DNA of 64,000 nt from Brumimicrobium salinarum (GTDB lineage Bacteria > Bacteroidota > Bacteroidia > Flavobacteriales_D > Crocinitomicaceae): positions 28,418 through 92,417 of the forward strand of contig NZ_PJNI01000013.1 of NCBI RefSeq assembly GCF_002844555.1, read 5' to 3'. A program made the position numbers and the translations under genes. Positions within the stretch are counted from its first letter, which is position 1; each line of letters opens with the position of its first letter. Shown here one piece after another: positions 18,555-29,675 of the stretch. Below the pieces are notes generated by a model, which saw only the letters and a list, made by a program, of their open reading frames with translations, was not told the DNA's origin and made no database searches.

Positions 18555-18562
18555 TATATTTG
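18555..18562 (+). promoter_or_regulatory. -7 box TATATTTG for the universal stress gene
   Basis: Exact TAnnTTTG match, 18 nt before the ATG at 18581. It argues for that start rather than the in-frame upstream start at 18551, which would overlap the box. No clear -33 element at the expected spacing. Confidence 0.5.
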
Positions 18563-18580
18563 ATATATAAACCAAAACTT

Positions 18581-19390
18581 ATGAGTGCCAATTTATTCAT
18601 TGTACCCCATGATTTTACTAGCGTTGGAGATGCCGCGCTCAAATATGCAATTTTTCTAGCCAAACCACGGAAAACTACCATCATGTTACTGCACATTGTT
18701 AGCAACAAATCAAAAGCGAAAGCAGCGCATGAAAAACTTCAAAAAATAATTAACAATTTAGACCTAGGTGTTGGAGATGGTAGTGTTGAACCTAAAGTGA
18801 TAGAAGGAAATATTTTCGAAGATATATCAAAAATTGCAGAGAAAAATGAAGCCCGTTTAATCATTATGGGAACACACGGCGCCACAGGAATGCAAAAATT
18901 ATTTGGTTCTTATGCGATGAAGGTTGTAAGTAATTCGAGTATTCCTTTTTTAGTCGTTCAAGATGGTGTTGATCAAAGTAAACTCAATAAAATTGTCGTT
19001 CCAATAACCACTTCTAAAGAAAGTTTGCAAATTATTCATATTGCTGGCGAAATTGCCAAGACTTTTGATGCGAAGATTTATGTAATTGCAGAAAAACAAT
19101 CGGATCAAAGATTAGCCCAACAATTAAAAGTTCGAATTTCCTTGGTGAAAAATCAATTTGAAGAAAAAGATATTGATGCTGAAATTGTTCAAATTGATTC
19201 TAAAAAGTCTTTCCAAAAGGAAATTGTTAATTTTTCAAAGGAAAATAAATGTGATTTAATCGCTGTAGCCCATCATTCTTCAAGTATTTTTGCACAATTT
19301 GAAAAATACACACAAGATCTAATTACCAATGATGAATACATGCCTTGTTTGGTTGTTAATGCGAAATTGCTCTCAAAACTGTATTACTAA
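18581..19390 (+). CDS. universal stress protein with two UspA domains
   Basis: 269 residues from the ATG at 18581 (MSANLFIVPHDFTSVGDAAL). Domain 1 covers about residues 1-135 and ends with the nucleotide-binding type motif IMGTHGATGMQKLFGSYAMK. Domain 2 runs from about 140 to the end (KIVVPITTSKESLQIIHIAG) and has a degenerate version (LIAVAHHSSSIFAQFEKYTQ). Double-domain Usp proteins are common in Bacteroidota and respond to stress or growth arrest; no specific partner is visible. It stands alone with its own promoter, 39 bp upstream of cvfB. Confidence 0.85.
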   Translation: MSANLFIVPHDFTSVGDAALKYAIFLAKPRKTTIMLLHIVSNKSKAKAAHEKLQKIINNLDLGVGDGSVEPKVIEGNIFEDISKIAEKNEARLIIMGTHGATGMQKLFGSYAMKVVSNSSIPFLVVQDGVDQSKLNKIVVPITTSKESLQIIHIAGEIAKTFDAKIYVIAEKQSDQRLAQQLKVRISLVKNQFEEKDIDAEIVQIDSKKSFQKEIVNFSKENKCDLIAVAHHSSSIFAQFEKYTQDLITNDEYMPCLVVNAKLLSKLYY

Positions 19391-19401
19391 GAAAGTTCAA
19401 T

Positions 19402-19409
19402 TAACTTTG
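19402..19409 (+). promoter_or_regulatory. -7 box TAACTTTG for cvfB
   Basis: Exact TAnnTTTG match, 20 nt before the ATG at 19430, in the 39-bp gap after the stress-protein gene. The cvfB gene may therefore be transcribed independently. No good -33 box seen. Confidence 0.45.
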
Positions 19410-19429
19410 CAGAAGCAAAAAAATTGAAT

Positions 19430-20260
19430 ATGACTTATATCGGGGAACATGTTAACCTAAGAATTGATCGTTTTACTAGTGTTGGAGCATATCTTGAAGA
19501 TGATAATGGCTTCGAGGTTTTACTTCCTAATAAATACCTGACAGACGATTTAGAATTAGATCAAGAAATATCTGTTTATATCTATAATGATTCTGAAGAT
19601 CGACCTGTTGCGACTACGGAAACACCTAAAATAGAACTCGATTCTTTTGCTTTTCTAATTGTTAAAGAAGTAAGTAACTTTGGGGCATTTCTCGATTGGG
19701 GTTTAGAAAAAGATTTATTGGTTCCTTTTAAAGAACAAACCGCTAAAATGGTTGAAGGAGGTATCTATCTAGTTCGACTTTATCGAGATGAACAAACTAA
19801 TCGATTGGTCGGTTCTGCTAAAATCAATAAATTCTTAACAGATCAGGTAGAAGGGTTAAATCAAGGCGACGAAATAGACTTATTTATTGGTGAAATAACT
19901 GATTTAGGTAGAAAAGTAATCGTCAACAATCGATATAATGGTTTAATTTTTAAAGATAGACTCGTCAAACCTTTAAAAACAGGAGAAACAACCAAAGGTT
20001 ATGTTGAATTTATTCGTGAAGATGGTAAAATTGACGTGTCTTTAGTTCCTGTTGGACTTGAGAAGTTTGATGCATTTTCGGAAATGGTTCTTGCCTACCT
20101 CAAGGAAAATGATGGTGAAATTTCGGTGACTGATAAATCGAGTCCAGATTTAATTCGATCTGAATTAAAAATGAGCAAAAAATCCTTTAAAAAAGCGGTC
20201 GGAAATCTTTACAAAAATAAAATTATCAAAATCAATTCAGATTCGATCACACTGTTATAA
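19430..20260 (+). CDS. cvfB: S1-like RNA-binding protein, CvfB family
   Basis: 276 residues from the ATG at 19430; an in-frame TTG at 19424 adds only two residues. Three tandem S1-like beta-barrel domains (YIGEHVNLRIDRFTSVGAYL; FAFLIVKEVSNFGAFLDWGL; GDEIDLFIGEITDLGRKVIV) are followed by a C-terminal winged-helix (DLIRSELKMSKKSFKKAVGN). This is the domain plan of CvfB (conserved virulence factor B) of Gram-positive bacteria, an RNA-binding regulator. Cytoplasmic. The role in Bacteroidota is not established. Confidence 0.85.
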   Translation: MTYIGEHVNLRIDRFTSVGAYLEDDNGFEVLLPNKYLTDDLELDQEISVYIYNDSEDRPVATTETPKIELDSFAFLIVKEVSNFGAFLDWGLEKDLLVPFKEQTAKMVEGGIYLVRLYRDEQTNRLVGSAKINKFLTDQVEGLNQGDEIDLFIGEITDLGRKVIVNNRYNGLIFKDRLVKPLKTGETTKGYVEFIREDGKIDVSLVPVGLEKFDAFSEMVLAYLKENDGEISVTDKSSPDLIRSELKMSKKSFKKAVGNLYKNKIIKINSDSITLL

Positions 20261-20628
20261 CTATAAAAGCCGGTTTGGCTGTTTCTTCAACAAGTATAAC
20301 CCGAATTATTCACCAATCTTAAAGTTTATGAATATTAACATCTGTAAGTCAGTATTTTAACTGTATTTCCTGTAAAATTTGAGAAACCCATTTTTGGGTA
20401 TTTATGTATTTGTAAGATTTTGATTTAATTTTGATCTATTCGTCGTTACAAGCCCCGCGAAATATACATATATTACTTTAGGTCTTGTGCCTAGAATAGA
20501 TTTAAAATTAAATGCATGAATAATCCGGGATAAATTAAGAATCAAGTCTCTTTATGTTTTGCTTTATACTTCAGGTGCTAATTCAAAAAATCAATATTTT
20601 TAATATGTAAAGTTAAATTTTGAAGATA
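20261..20628. other. intergenic stretch without a gene
   Basis: About 370 bp, AT-rich. The only structure I see is a short hairpin accca-tttt-tgggt at 20386-20399. It lies between cvfB (+) and a TPR gene (-) that face each other. Confidence 0.4.
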
Positions 20629-20661
20629 AAAAAAGGCTGTCCCGAAAAGACAGCCTTTTTT
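20629..20661. terminator. bidirectional terminator
   Basis: Stem ggctgtc / gacagcc flanked by A-run and T-run (aaaaaa ... tttttt), loop ccgaaaa. It sits just after the stop of the minus-strand TPR gene and can also end plus-strand transcription. Confidence 0.8.
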
Positions 20662-20681
20662 GTAAGTTTAAATTCTTCGTT

Positions 20682-21896
20682 TTAATTTCCTGCAGCAGCC
20701 TTTTCAGCTTTCTTTTTGTATTCTAAAGCTTCCTCCGAATTACCTGCATTTCTATGAACTTGATAAAGTACATTTAATACTCCTGCATTATTCGGATCTT
20801 GTTTAATGTAAATCTCTAAGGGTGCAATTGCCTTTTGATACATTTCCTGACTCCTTTTACTCACTGCCTCATAATTAGGATTGTTATAATCCATTTGACC
20901 TGCAGTGTTTTTTAGCTTTTCACCTCTACCTAAATAAAGAACACCTAAGTTATATGCAGCTTCAGCATATTCAGGATCTATCTCGATAGCTCGTTCTAAG
21001 TTTGTCTCAGCTTTAGTGTATAACTCCTCTACTTCATCAGATTTTTGTTGATACCCATCATCTGTTATTTCCATTGCAGCAAACTCATTATAAGCTTTGT
21101 CGGCAGCTGATAAGTAAATAGAACCCATATTTGAAAATAGAACTTTATTTTCAGGCGAATTTTCCGCAGCAGCATTGAAAAAGCCCTCTGCCTGTTCTAG
21201 GTCGTCCTTGCTCAATGCTAAATTTACACCAGCAATTGCCAACTCTTCACTTTTAGGAAACATCTCTAAAGCACCATTGATAAATTCAATTGCTTTTTCA
21301 ATTTCATTCGTTTTCTCTAAAGTATCAATATAATTTCTAGCTGAGATAATTGCATTTGTTCGCATTGCCTCGCGCTCTTCTTCAATGTTGGCTATTTTTT
21401 TAACTTGGTATGCACTTGCAAATCCTGCATAAGCCATCTGAAAGTTTTTCTGCTTAAACATCATTTCACCAACAGAAACAGCTTGACTTACTTTTCTATT
21501 GAAGAAATCTTCAAGCTCTCTTCTCCATCTTTTTTTAGCTGATGCCTTTTCAGTTGAATTTTCAATAACATCAATAATCGAGTCGTTTTGATATACCTCT
21601 AACTCAGCATATTTACCTAGACTAGATAATTCTACTAAACTGTAATTAATTAATACATTGTAATAATTACCTTTTTCATCATTGATCGTTGATTCATTCT
21701 TCATTGCCAAATCGATATAAGATTTAGCTTCAATCAAATGAGTTTTAGCTTTGTCAAAATCCTGCTGCATAAAAGCAGGTTGGTATTTATTAAACTCTAA
21801 CGCTGCAGAGATTACGTTGCTACTCTGTGCAAACACTTGAGATGTAATAAATAAAGTTGAGGCAATAATTCCTATGCTAACTTTGAATAATTTCAT
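20682..21896 (-). CDS. secreted tetratricopeptide repeat protein
   Basis: 404 residues with an N-terminal signal peptide (LFKVSIGIIASTLFITSQVFAQ). TPR units are clearest in the second half (EKAIEFINGALEMFPKSEEL; AETNLERAIEIDPEYAEAAY; APLEIYIKQDPNNAGVLNVL). The rest is helical. Probably periplasmic and a protein-interaction scaffold; its partner is unknown. It lies 18 bp downstream of gyrA on the same strand, so it is likely co-transcribed with gyrA, an arrangement I believe recurs in Flavobacteriia. Confidence 0.8.
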   Translation of the reverse strand: MKLFKVSIGIIASTLFITSQVFAQSSNVISAALEFNKYQPAFMQQDFDKAKTHLIEAKSYIDLAMKNESTINDEKGNYYNVLINYSLVELSSLGKYAELEVYQNDSIIDVIENSTEKASAKKRWRRELEDFFNRKVSQAVSVGEMMFKQKNFQMAYAGFASAYQVKKIANIEEEREAMRTNAIISARNYIDTLEKTNEIEKAIEFINGALEMFPKSEELAIAGVNLALSKDDLEQAEGFFNAAAENSPENKVLFSNMGSIYLSAADKAYNEFAAMEITDDGYQQKSDEVEELYTKAETNLERAIEIDPEYAEAAYNLGVLYLGRGEKLKNTAGQMDYNNPNYEAVSKRSQEMYQKAIAPLEIYIKQDPNNAGVLNVLYQVHRNAGNSEEALEYKKKAEKAAAGN

Positions 21897-21914
21897 TTCG
21901 TTTTAATTTTAAAT

Positions 21915-24494
21915 TTAATCTTTATTTTCACTGTCTGTATCAGCATTATCTATGCCATTGTTTGAATCTTCAGTGTTTTCTTGATTTTCATTGTTCTCTA
22001 TTCCATCAATATTTTCTAAATCTTCATCCTCTTCTTTTGGTACTTTAGCCACCGCTGCAATTTCACCACCTTTTGATAAGTTAATTACTTTTACACCTTG
22101 AGCAGCTCTACCCATTACACGAATTTGATCTACACGAGAACGAATGGTTATTCCTCGTTTGGTGATAATCATTAAATCATCATCATCCGTAACATTCTTA
22201 ATTGCAATTAAGTTTCCTGTTTTTTCGGTTACAGAGATCGTTTTAACACCTTTACCTCCTCGATTAGTTACACGGTAAACCGGCTCTCCTGTTTCGGGAT
22301 CATTAAAGAACGAACGCTTTCCATAACCATTTTCTGAAACTACAAGAATACTATTTTCACTATCTGGCTCTAAACAAATCATACCGATAACTTCATCATC
22401 AGGTTTACTCATTTTTACACCTTTCACTCCTATAGAGTTTCTTCCAACTGTTCTAACCGTTGATTCATTAAATCGAATGGCATATCCAGATTTTTTAGCT
22501 AGAATAATTTCTTGATTTCCATTAGTGAGTTTCGCTTCAAGGAGCTCATCACCTTCGTTAATATTTATGGCATTAATACCATTAGAACGTGGCCTTGAGT
22601 AGGCTTCTAATTTTGATTTTTTAATGATACCATTCTTAGTACACATTACAATGAAGTTATTATTTACATATTCTTCATCTGTAAGATCTTTTACATTAAT
22701 GTATGCCTTAATTTTATCATCCTGCTCAATATTAATAAGGTTTTGAATTGCTCTTCCTTTTGATGTTTTACTACCTTCCGGCACTTCAAACACACGCATC
22801 CAGAAACATTTTCCTTTTTCAGTAAAGACCATCAAATAATTATGGTTTGTAGCCACAAATATAGACTCTAAAAAGTCTTTGTCTCGAGTAGTTGAGCCTT
22901 TCGATCCTGTTCCTCCTCTATTTTGAACCTTGTATTCAGATAGACTTGTTCTTTTAATATAACCTGCACGTGAAATAGTAACCACTACTTCCTCATCTGG
23001 AATTAAATCCTCGATACGCATTTCTGATGCCGAATATTCAATAACAGAACGACGGTCATCTCCATATTTATCTCTGATATAAATAAGCTCTTCTTTAATG
23101 ATTTGCATTCTACGCGAGCGGTTTGCCAAGATGTCTTTCAAATCAGCAATGGTTGTCATCAACTCCTCATACTCAGTTCTTAACTTATCCTGTTCTAGTC
23201 CAGTTAATTGTCTCAATCTCATTTCAACAATTGCACGAGACTGAAGCTCAGACAAATCAAAACGTTTAATTAAATTTTCTCTGGCAACTTCTGGACTTTT
23301 AGAAGCACGAATAATCTTAATAACTTCATCTATATTATCTGAAGCAATGATTAATCCTTCTAATAAATGCGCACGTTCTTCTGCTTTTCGTAATTCATAT
23401 TTCGTACGCCTAACAATCACCTCATGTCTGAACTCAACAAACTTTTCAATCATTTGCTTGAGGTTCAACAATTCTGGGCGCCCGTCTACTAAACAGATAT
23501 TGTTTACAGAGAAGGATGTTTGTAATGCAGTAAACTTAAACAGTTTGTTTAAAACCACATTAGGAATTGCGTCACGTTTCAGTTCATACACAACACGTAA
23601 ACCATTTCTATCTGATTCGTCACGTATATCAGTAATCCCCTCAATCTTACCATCATTAACAAGATCAGCAGTCTTCTTAATCATATCCGCCTTATTCACC
23701 AAATAAGGAATTTCGTTGACTACGATATGTTCTCTTCCGTGTTTATTTTCTTCTATATTTGCTTTCGCTCTTATAACTATACGTCCTTTCCCAGTTTCAA
23801 AAGCAGATTTAACCCCTTCATAACCATAAATAGTTCCGCCTGTTGGAAAATCAGGAGCCGTAACAAACTTCATCAAACCTTCTATGTCGATATCATTATC
23901 ATCCACATAAGCGATAGTCCCGTTAATTACCTCAGTTAAATTATGCGGAGCCATGTTGGTAGCCATTCCTACTGCAATACCACTTGCCCCATTAATCAAA
24001 AGATTAGGAATCTTTGTCGGAAGTACAGTCGGCTCTGTTAAACTGTCATCAAAATTGGCAACAAAGTCAACCGTTTCTTTATCTAAATCGCCAAGCATTT
24101 CCTCAGAAATCTTTCTTAATCTAGCCTCAGTATAACGCATTGCTGCAGGACTATCACCATCCATTGATCCGAAGTTACCTTGCCCGTCAACCAATGGGTA
24201 ACGCAACGACCAATATTGGGCCATACGCACCATAGTATCATAGACAGAGCTATCTCCGTGCGGATGGTATTTCCCTAAAACCTCACCAACAATTCTTGCT
24301 GATTTTTTATGGGCTTTATTAGAGTAAACTCCTAAATCTTGCATTCCATATAATACACGTCTGTGTACTGGTTTAAACCCATCACGCACATCTGGAAGAG
24401 CACGTGAAACAATTACCGACATCGAGTAATCGATGTAAGCGGATTTCATTTCATCTTCGATGTTAATCTTAATGATTTTTTCTCCTTCTGCCAT
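21915..24494 (-). CDS. gyrA: DNA gyrase subunit A
   Basis: 859 residues. The A subunit of type IIA topoisomerase introduces negative supercoils with GyrB. The catalytic tyrosine is Tyr121 ([10 protein letters not shown]). The quinolone-resistance region reads [11 protein letters not shown] with Ser82 and Asp86, the positions of E. coli Ser83 and Asp87, so it looks wild type. The GyrA-box in the C-terminal beta-pinwheel is QNRGGTG, which marks gyrase rather than topoisomerase IV. The tail is acidic (Asp/Glu/Asn-rich). A secreted TPR gene follows 18 bp downstream. Confidence 0.97.
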   Translation of the reverse strand: MAEGEKIIKINIEDEMKSAYIDYSMSVIVSRALPDVRDGFKPVHRRVLYGMQDLGVYSNKAHKKSARIVGEVLGKYHPHGDSSVYDTMVRMAQYWSLRYPLVDGQGNFGSMDGDSPAAMRYTEARLRKISEEMLGDLDKETVDFVANFDDSLTEPTVLPTKIPNLLINGASGIAVGMATNMAPHNLTEVINGTIAYVDDNDIDIEGLMKFVTAPDFPTGGTIYGYEGVKSAFETGKGRIVIRAKANIEENKHGREHIVVNEIPYLVNKADMIKKTADLVNDGKIEGITDIRDESDRNGLRVVYELKRDAIPNVVLNKLFKFTALQTSFSVNNICLVDGRPELLNLKQMIEKFVEFRHEVIVRRTKYELRKAEERAHLLEGLIIASDNIDEVIKIIRASKSPEVARENLIKRFDLSELQSRAIVEMRLRQLTGLEQDKLRTEYEELMTTIADLKDILANRSRRMQIIKEELIYIRDKYGDDRRSVIEYSASEMRIEDLIPDEEVVVTISRAGYIKRTSLSEYKVQNRGGTGSKGSTTRDKDFLESIFVATNHNYLMVFTEKGKCFWMRVFEVPEGSKTSKGRAIQNLINIEQDDKIKAYINVKDLTDEEYVNNNFIVMCTKNGIIKKSKLEAYSRPRSNGINAININEGDELLEAKLTNGNQEIILAKKSGYAIRFNESTVRTVGRNSIGVKGVKMSKPDDEVIGMICLEPDSENSILVVSENGYGKRSFFNDPETGEPVYRVTNRGGKGVKTISVTEKTGNLIAIKNVTDDDDLMIITKRGITIRSRVDQIRVMGRAAQGVKVINLSKGGEIAAVAKVPKEEDEDLENIDGIENNENQENTEDSNNGIDNADTDSENKD

Positions 24495-24715
24495 CTTGTC
24501 ATTTAATTTATTACTGCACGAATCTTGCGTGCGTTAAGAATGTTCGAAAATAAGGATTAAAATCAATATAGCGTTTAGAAGAGTAGTAATTTATAAACAA
24601 AAATCTGTGAATAATTGTGAACAACTTAAACCATTTGAATAGAAAATCGTTTTATTTTTGAAGGTGTGGTTATAAATATTAAAAAAGCCACTCAAATTAT
24701 GTATATTCGTAAACT

Positions 24716-27264
24716 ATGGAAGCAAAATTTTCACCAAGAGTTAAAGATGTTATAAATTTTAGTCGTGAAGAAGCATTACGTCTCGGAAATGACTATATAG
24801 GTGTTGAACACCTTTTGCTTGGTCTAATTCGCGAAGGTGAAGGACTAGGAATACAGGTTTTAAAAGAATTTAATCTAGACTTGGAACAAATTAGGTATCA
24901 GATTGAATCTTACTTGAAAAAATCTACTGGAAAACCAGGTCAAGATCTCACCAACGTACCCCTTGTAAAACAAGCAGAAAAAGTTTTAAAAATCACTTAT
25001 TTAGAAGCAAAGTTATTTAAAAGTACAGTTATAGGTACAGAACATTTACTTTTATCAATTTTAAAAGATGAAAATAATGTTGCTTGTCGTACTTTAAATA
25101 GATATGGAGTTATATACGACAATGTAAAAGATGAAATAGAAGCTATGTTAGAAGAAAATAATCCAAAATTTGAATTTCCAAGTTCCAGTGATGGTGACGA
25201 TGCTGGCTTTGCTGGTGGTTCTGGTTCGCCATCCGGTGGTTCTCGAAAATCAAGCGATACCAAGTCTAAAACTCCCGTTTTGGATAATTTCGGAAGAGAT
25301 TTAACCAAATTAGCCGAGAATGATCAATTAGATCCTATTGTCGGAAGGGAAAAAGAAATTGAAAGGGTAAGTCAGATCTTATCACGAAGAAAGAAAAACA
25401 ACCCTATCCTAATAGGAGAACCTGGAGTAGGTAAAAGTGCAATTGCAGAAGGCTTAGCACTTAGAATAGTACAGCGTAAAGTATCACGTGTTTTATTCGA
25501 CAAAAGAATTGTATCGTTAGACTTAGCATCTCTTGTTGCGGGCACAAAATATAGAGGTCAGTTTGAAGAAAGAATGAAAGCCGTAATGGCAGAAATTGAA
25601 AAAAATAGAGATGTAATTTTATTTATTGATGAAATTCATACCATTGTTGGCGCAGGAGGAGCTAGTGGCTCATTAGACGCTTCAAATATGTTTAAACCTG
25701 CTTTGGCAAGAGGCGAATTGCAAGCGATTGGAGCAACAACATTAGACGAATACCGTCAACATATTGAAAAAGATGGTGCTTTAGAGCGTCGTTTCCAAAA
25801 AGTTTTAGTTGAACCTACAACGATTGAGGAGACTGAACAGATACTAGAGAATATAAAAAGTAGATATGAAGATCACCACAGCGTGTCTTATACAAAAGAA
25901 GCGATTCAAGCTTGTGTGGCTTTGACGGATCGATACATTTCGGATCGACACTTACCAGACAAAGCCATTGATGCATTGGATGAAGTTGGTTCTCGTGTAC
26001 ATCTAACCAATATCAATGTTCCACCAGTAATTGTGGAAATTGAGAATAAAATTGAAGAAATTAAGGTTAAAAAAATGATGTTATCAAATCTCAGCAATAT
26101 GAAAAAGCAGCTGAACTAAGAGATACCGAGAAGAAACTTCAAGACGAGTTAGTCGAGGAAAAGATAAAATGGGAAGAGGATACAAAGAATCATAAAGTTA
26201 CCGTTACTGAAGAGAATGTTGCAGATGTTGTAGCCATGATGACTGGGATTCCTGTTCAACGAATTGCTGAGAAAGAAAGCGGTAAGTTGGCCAAGATGGA
26301 ATCAGAAGTTAGAGGTAAGATTATTGGACAAGATGATGCTGTAGCCAAAGTTGTTAAAGCGATTCAAAGAAATCGTGCCGGACTTAAAGATCCGAATAAA
26401 CCCATCGGTTCATTCTTTTTCTTAGGACCAACTGGGGTGGGTAAAACCCTTTTAGCTAAAGTTCTTGCTAAACATATGTTTGATTCAGAAGAAGCATTGA
26501 TTCGTGTCGACATGTCAGAATATATGGAGAAGTTTTCTATTTCGAGATTAGTTGGAGCACCTCCGGGTTACGTAGGATATGAAGAAGGCGGTCAATTAAC
26601 CGAAAAGGTAAGAAGAAAGCCATATTCAATTATATTGCTTGATGAAATAGAGAAAGCTCATCCCGATGTTTTCAATTTGCTCTTGCAAGCATTAGATGAC
26701 GGGCACATGACAGATGGTTTAGGACGAAAAATTGATTTTAAAAATACAATCATTATTATGACTTCTAACATCGGTGCGCGTCAGCTACAAGATTTTGGTA
26801 CGGGTGTAGGATTTAGCACTGCGGCAAAAGAGGCGTCGACTGATGATGATCAAAAATCTGTAATACAGAATGCACTCCGTAAGGCTTTTTCTCCAGAATT
26901 CTTAAACCGAGTGGATGATATGATCTTATTCAAATCATTAGAACGTGATGATATTTATAAGATTATTGACTTAGAGTTAGTGACTTTATATTCAAGAATT
27001 AATGAGTTAGGTTACCAAATTGAACTTCAGAAAGAAGCCAAAGACTTTATTGTAGATAAAGGTTATGACTCAAAATTTGGAGCTCGTCCTTTAAAGCGTG
27101 CGATTCAGAAGTATATTGAAGATCCTTTAGCTGAAGAAATTATCAATTCAACAATTAAAGAAGGCGACAAAATTTCACTTTCTTTAAATAAAGAAGGCAA
27201 TGGATTAAAATCTGAAGTAGTTAAGAGCGAAACTGAAGATGAAAATACAGAAGAGAAAAAATAA
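24716..27264 (+). CDS. clpC: ATP-dependent Clp protease ATP-binding subunit ClpC, one apparent frameshift
   Basis: 849 residues if one base is restored. AAA+ unfoldase that feeds ClpP. The N-terminal Clp-N repeats ([20 protein letters not shown]) are followed by a Gly/Ser-rich linker, a first AAA domain (Walker [14 protein letters not shown], Walker [11 protein letters not shown]), a UVR-type middle region, and a second AAA domain ([26 protein letters not shown]). As read, the frame stops at 26119, and the second domain is in another frame from about 26076. Adding one A to the A7 run at 26069-26075 gives [20 protein letters not shown], the expected ClpC junction. Single gene with its own terminator. 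Confidence 0.93.
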
Positions 27265-27285
27265 TATTTGTTATTTAACCATTCT

Positions 27286-27312
27286 AAGGGAGTTTCATTA
27301 ACTCCCTTTTTT
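27286..27312 (+). terminator. rho-independent terminator of clpC
   Basis: Perfect 9-bp stem aagggagtt / aactccctt with a 5-nt loop, followed by a T run. Confidence 0.85.
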
Positions 27313-27323
27313 TAATTTTCATT

Positions 27324-28181
27324 ATGAAGAATACAGTATTTTTTATTTTATTTTTTTCAATTTTCATCAATTTACATGCTCAAGTTAATCCAACGCTTGT
27401 AAATATTCCACATGAAGTATTCGTAAATGATGGTAGAACAGATTTCAACAAGCTATTTGTTAAAAATGATACTTTAAAAGAACAAGTCAAACTATTACAT
27501 ACACAAAACGAATTATCTCATGATTTTTCTGTTCAAGTTAGCAACTTTGAACAATATTGGAATCACTTTAAAGCAGATTGGAACTATGTTAGATTTAAAA
27601 AAAATGCAACACCCCTACTCCTATTTAGCGGTTATAAAAATGCAAATGACGAACGCGAATACGTGGAGGTATATAATGCAAAGCAAGACAGAAATCAACG
27701 GTTACTTTTCAGTGAAGTAGGAAATCTACTGGCATACAAAATAAATCCTCACACACAAGAAAGCATATTATATGTACACAAATATCCCTGTTGTAGAAGC
27801 GCAAGTCATAACATTTACAAACTTAGACAAACCGAACAAGGAGTTCACATAACTGACCGATTTTTTGTGGGTCGAGATAGAGGCGACATGCAAGGTGATT
27901 TTTTTCCTGAAAAAACACAATTTAATAAAGAGTATAAAATCTTAAAGAAAAAAACTGCACTAAGATGGTCGCCAGAAGTGATTGAAAAAGATGCATTTGT
28001 GGGGTGGACAGAAAGCAACCTAATGATACATTATAACAAAGGAGCAATTTACAAAGTGCTAGCAGAAAAAGATGATTGGTATTTTGTTTTATTTCTTTCA
28101 GGCATAGTAGAAGAGCAAAGCATGATGTTAAACTATACGAATTTTAAACACAAAGGTGTTTATGGATGGATTAAAAAATAA
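27324..28181 (+). CDS. hypothetical secreted protein with SH3-like C-terminus
   Basis: 285 residues with a signal peptide (MKNTVFFILFFSIFINLHAQ). The middle part has no recognised domain but contains a vicinal Cys pair (YPCCRSASHNIY). The end (GAIYKVLAEKDDWYFVLFLS ... KGVYGWIKK) looks like an SH3-type module. It follows the clpC terminator; cca begins 40 bp after its stop with its own promoter. Function unknown. Confidence 0.65.
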   Translation: MKNTVFFILFFSIFINLHAQVNPTLVNIPHEVFVNDGRTDFNKLFVKNDTLKEQVKLLHTQNELSHDFSVQVSNFEQYWNHFKADWNYVRFKKNATPLLLFSGYKNANDEREYVEVYNAKQDRNQRLLFSEVGNLLAYKINPHTQESILYVHKYPCCRSASHNIYKLRQTEQGVHITDRFFVGRDRGDMQGDFFPEKTQFNKEYKILKKKTALRWSPEVIEKDAFVGWTESNLMIHYNKGAIYKVLAEKDDWYFVLFLSGIVEEQSMMLNYTNFKHKGVYGWIKK

Positions 28182-28186
28182 GTTTC

Positions 28187-28213
28187 TTGAATCACAAAAG
28201 ACACGTATATTTG
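28187..28213 (+). promoter_or_regulatory. promoter of the cca operon
   Basis: TTG at 28187-28189, 16-nt spacer, then TATATTTG at 28206-28213, an exact -7 match. It lies only 8 nt before the ATG at 28222. This decides the start: an upstream in-frame ATG at 28156 would overlap the previous gene and the promoter. Confidence 0.6.
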
Positions 28214-28221
28214 CAACCGAA

Positions 28222-29634
28222 ATGAAATTAAATTATTCAGATAAACTTAAACATCCTGTTTTTAAAGTAACCCGAGAAATTGTTACTGAGTTAGGACTAG
28301 AAACCTACACCATAGGTGGATTTGTTCGAGATTTACTTTTAGAGCGTCCTTCAAAAGATATTGATATTGTTGTGGTTGGAAATGGATTAGCTTTGGCTGA
28401 AAAAGTAGCTAAAAAGTTAAAAGTAAAAAAAGTAACACGTTTTAAATCGTTTGGAACTGCTCATTTTCGGTATAAAGATTTAGATGTTGAATTCGTAGGT
28501 GCAAGAAAAGAATCCTATCAACGAGACTCACGAAAGCCAATCGTTGAAAACGGTACACTTTCCGATGATCAAAAACGTAGAGACTTCACTATAAACGCCC
28601 TTGCATTAAGCCTTCACGCTGACAATTATGGAGATTTAATAGATCCTTTTGACGGAATTTCTGATTTAGAAAAAGGCATAATTAGAACACCTTTAGAACC
28701 CGCTACAACCTACTCAGACGATCCTTTGAGAATGATGCGTGCAATAAGGTTTGCTACGCAGCTCAACTTTAAAATTGAAATAAATAGTTTAAACGCTATA
28801 AAACAGAATGCTGAAAGATTATCCATCATTTCTATGGAACGTATAACCGAAGAATTAAATAAAATTATTCTTAGTGATACCCCTTCAAGAGGTTTTAAAC
28901 TACTGTATTCAACTCATTTACTTCATCAGTTTTTTCCTGAAATGGTTCAATTAGCAGGAGTTGAAACCATCAATAACCATTCACATAAAGACAATTTTTA
29001 TCATACTTTAGAAGTACTCGATAATATTTCAGAAAATACCGATAATTTATGGCTAAGATGGGCAGCAATACTTCATGATATAGCTAAACCTCCAACCAAA
29101 AGGTACAAGAAGAAAACTGGGTGGACCTTTCATGGTCATGAGGATTTAGGAGCGCGAATGACGCCTAAAATTTTTAGAAAGTTAAAATTACCGATGGATA
29201 CAAAAATGAAATACGTACAAAAACTGGTGCGTTTACATTTACGTCCAATTGCTTTAGTGAAAGGAGATGTCACAGATTCTGCTATTAGGCGCTTACTAAA
29301 TGAAGCAGGAGATGATATTGATGACCTGATGACATTATGTAATGCAGATATTACCTCAAAAAATGAATTTAAAGTTAGAAAATACAAAAACAACTTTAAA
29401 AAAGTTGAGGAAAAACTAAAAACTGTTGAAGAGAAAGATAATGTAAGAAATTTTCAACCTCCAATTGATGGGAAATTAATCATGGATACATTTAATATTA
29501 CACCTTCAAATGAAATAGGTATTATCAAAAGTAAAATTAAAGAAGCCATTCTTGAAGGTGAAATTAAAAACGATTATCAAGAAGCTTATGAATTGATGCT
29601 TAAAATAGGAAAAGAAATAGGCTTAGAATCTTAA
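28222..29634 (+). CDS. cca: CCA-adding tRNA nucleotidyltransferase with HD domain
   Basis: 470 residues from the ATG at 28222 (MKLNYSDKLK). It adds or repairs the 3' CCA of tRNAs. Motifs in order: GGFVRDLLLER, DIDIVVVGNG (metal-binding DxD), RRDFTINALALS, and DPLRMMRAIRFATQL, then an HD phosphohydrolase-type domain (HSHKDNFYHTLEV, LRWAAILHDIAKPPTKRY). The tmRNA in this window has no encoded CCA, consistent with a need for this enzyme. First gene of an operon of five. Confidence 0.92.
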   Translation: MKLNYSDKLKHPVFKVTREIVTELGLETYTIGGFVRDLLLERPSKDIDIVVVGNGLALAEKVAKKLKVKKVTRFKSFGTAHFRYKDLDVEFVGARKESYQRDSRKPIVENGTLSDDQKRRDFTINALALSLHADNYGDLIDPFDGISDLEKGIIRTPLEPATTYSDDPLRMMRAIRFATQLNFKIEINSLNAIKQNAERLSIISMERITEELNKIILSDTPSRGFKLLYSTHLLHQFFPEMVQLAGVETINNHSHKDNFYHTLEVLDNISENTDNLWLRWAAILHDIAKPPTKRYKKKTGWTFHGHEDLGARMTPKIFRKLKLPMDTKMKYVQKLVRLHLRPIALVKGDVTDSAIRRLLNEAGDDIDDLMTLCNADITSKNEFKVRKYKNNFKKVEEKLKTVEEKDNVRNFQPPIDGKLIMDTFNITPSNEIGIIKSKIKEAILEGEIKNDYQEAYELMLKIGKEIGLES

Positions 29635-29675
29635 AAAAATTAACTTCGCACATTGTTTTTATTGCAATAATTAAT

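Noticed and set aside
26236..27264. Separate second Clp ATPase gene
   Set aside because: It is the second half of clpC after a one-base shift, and the bases between the two frames also encode ClpC sequence.
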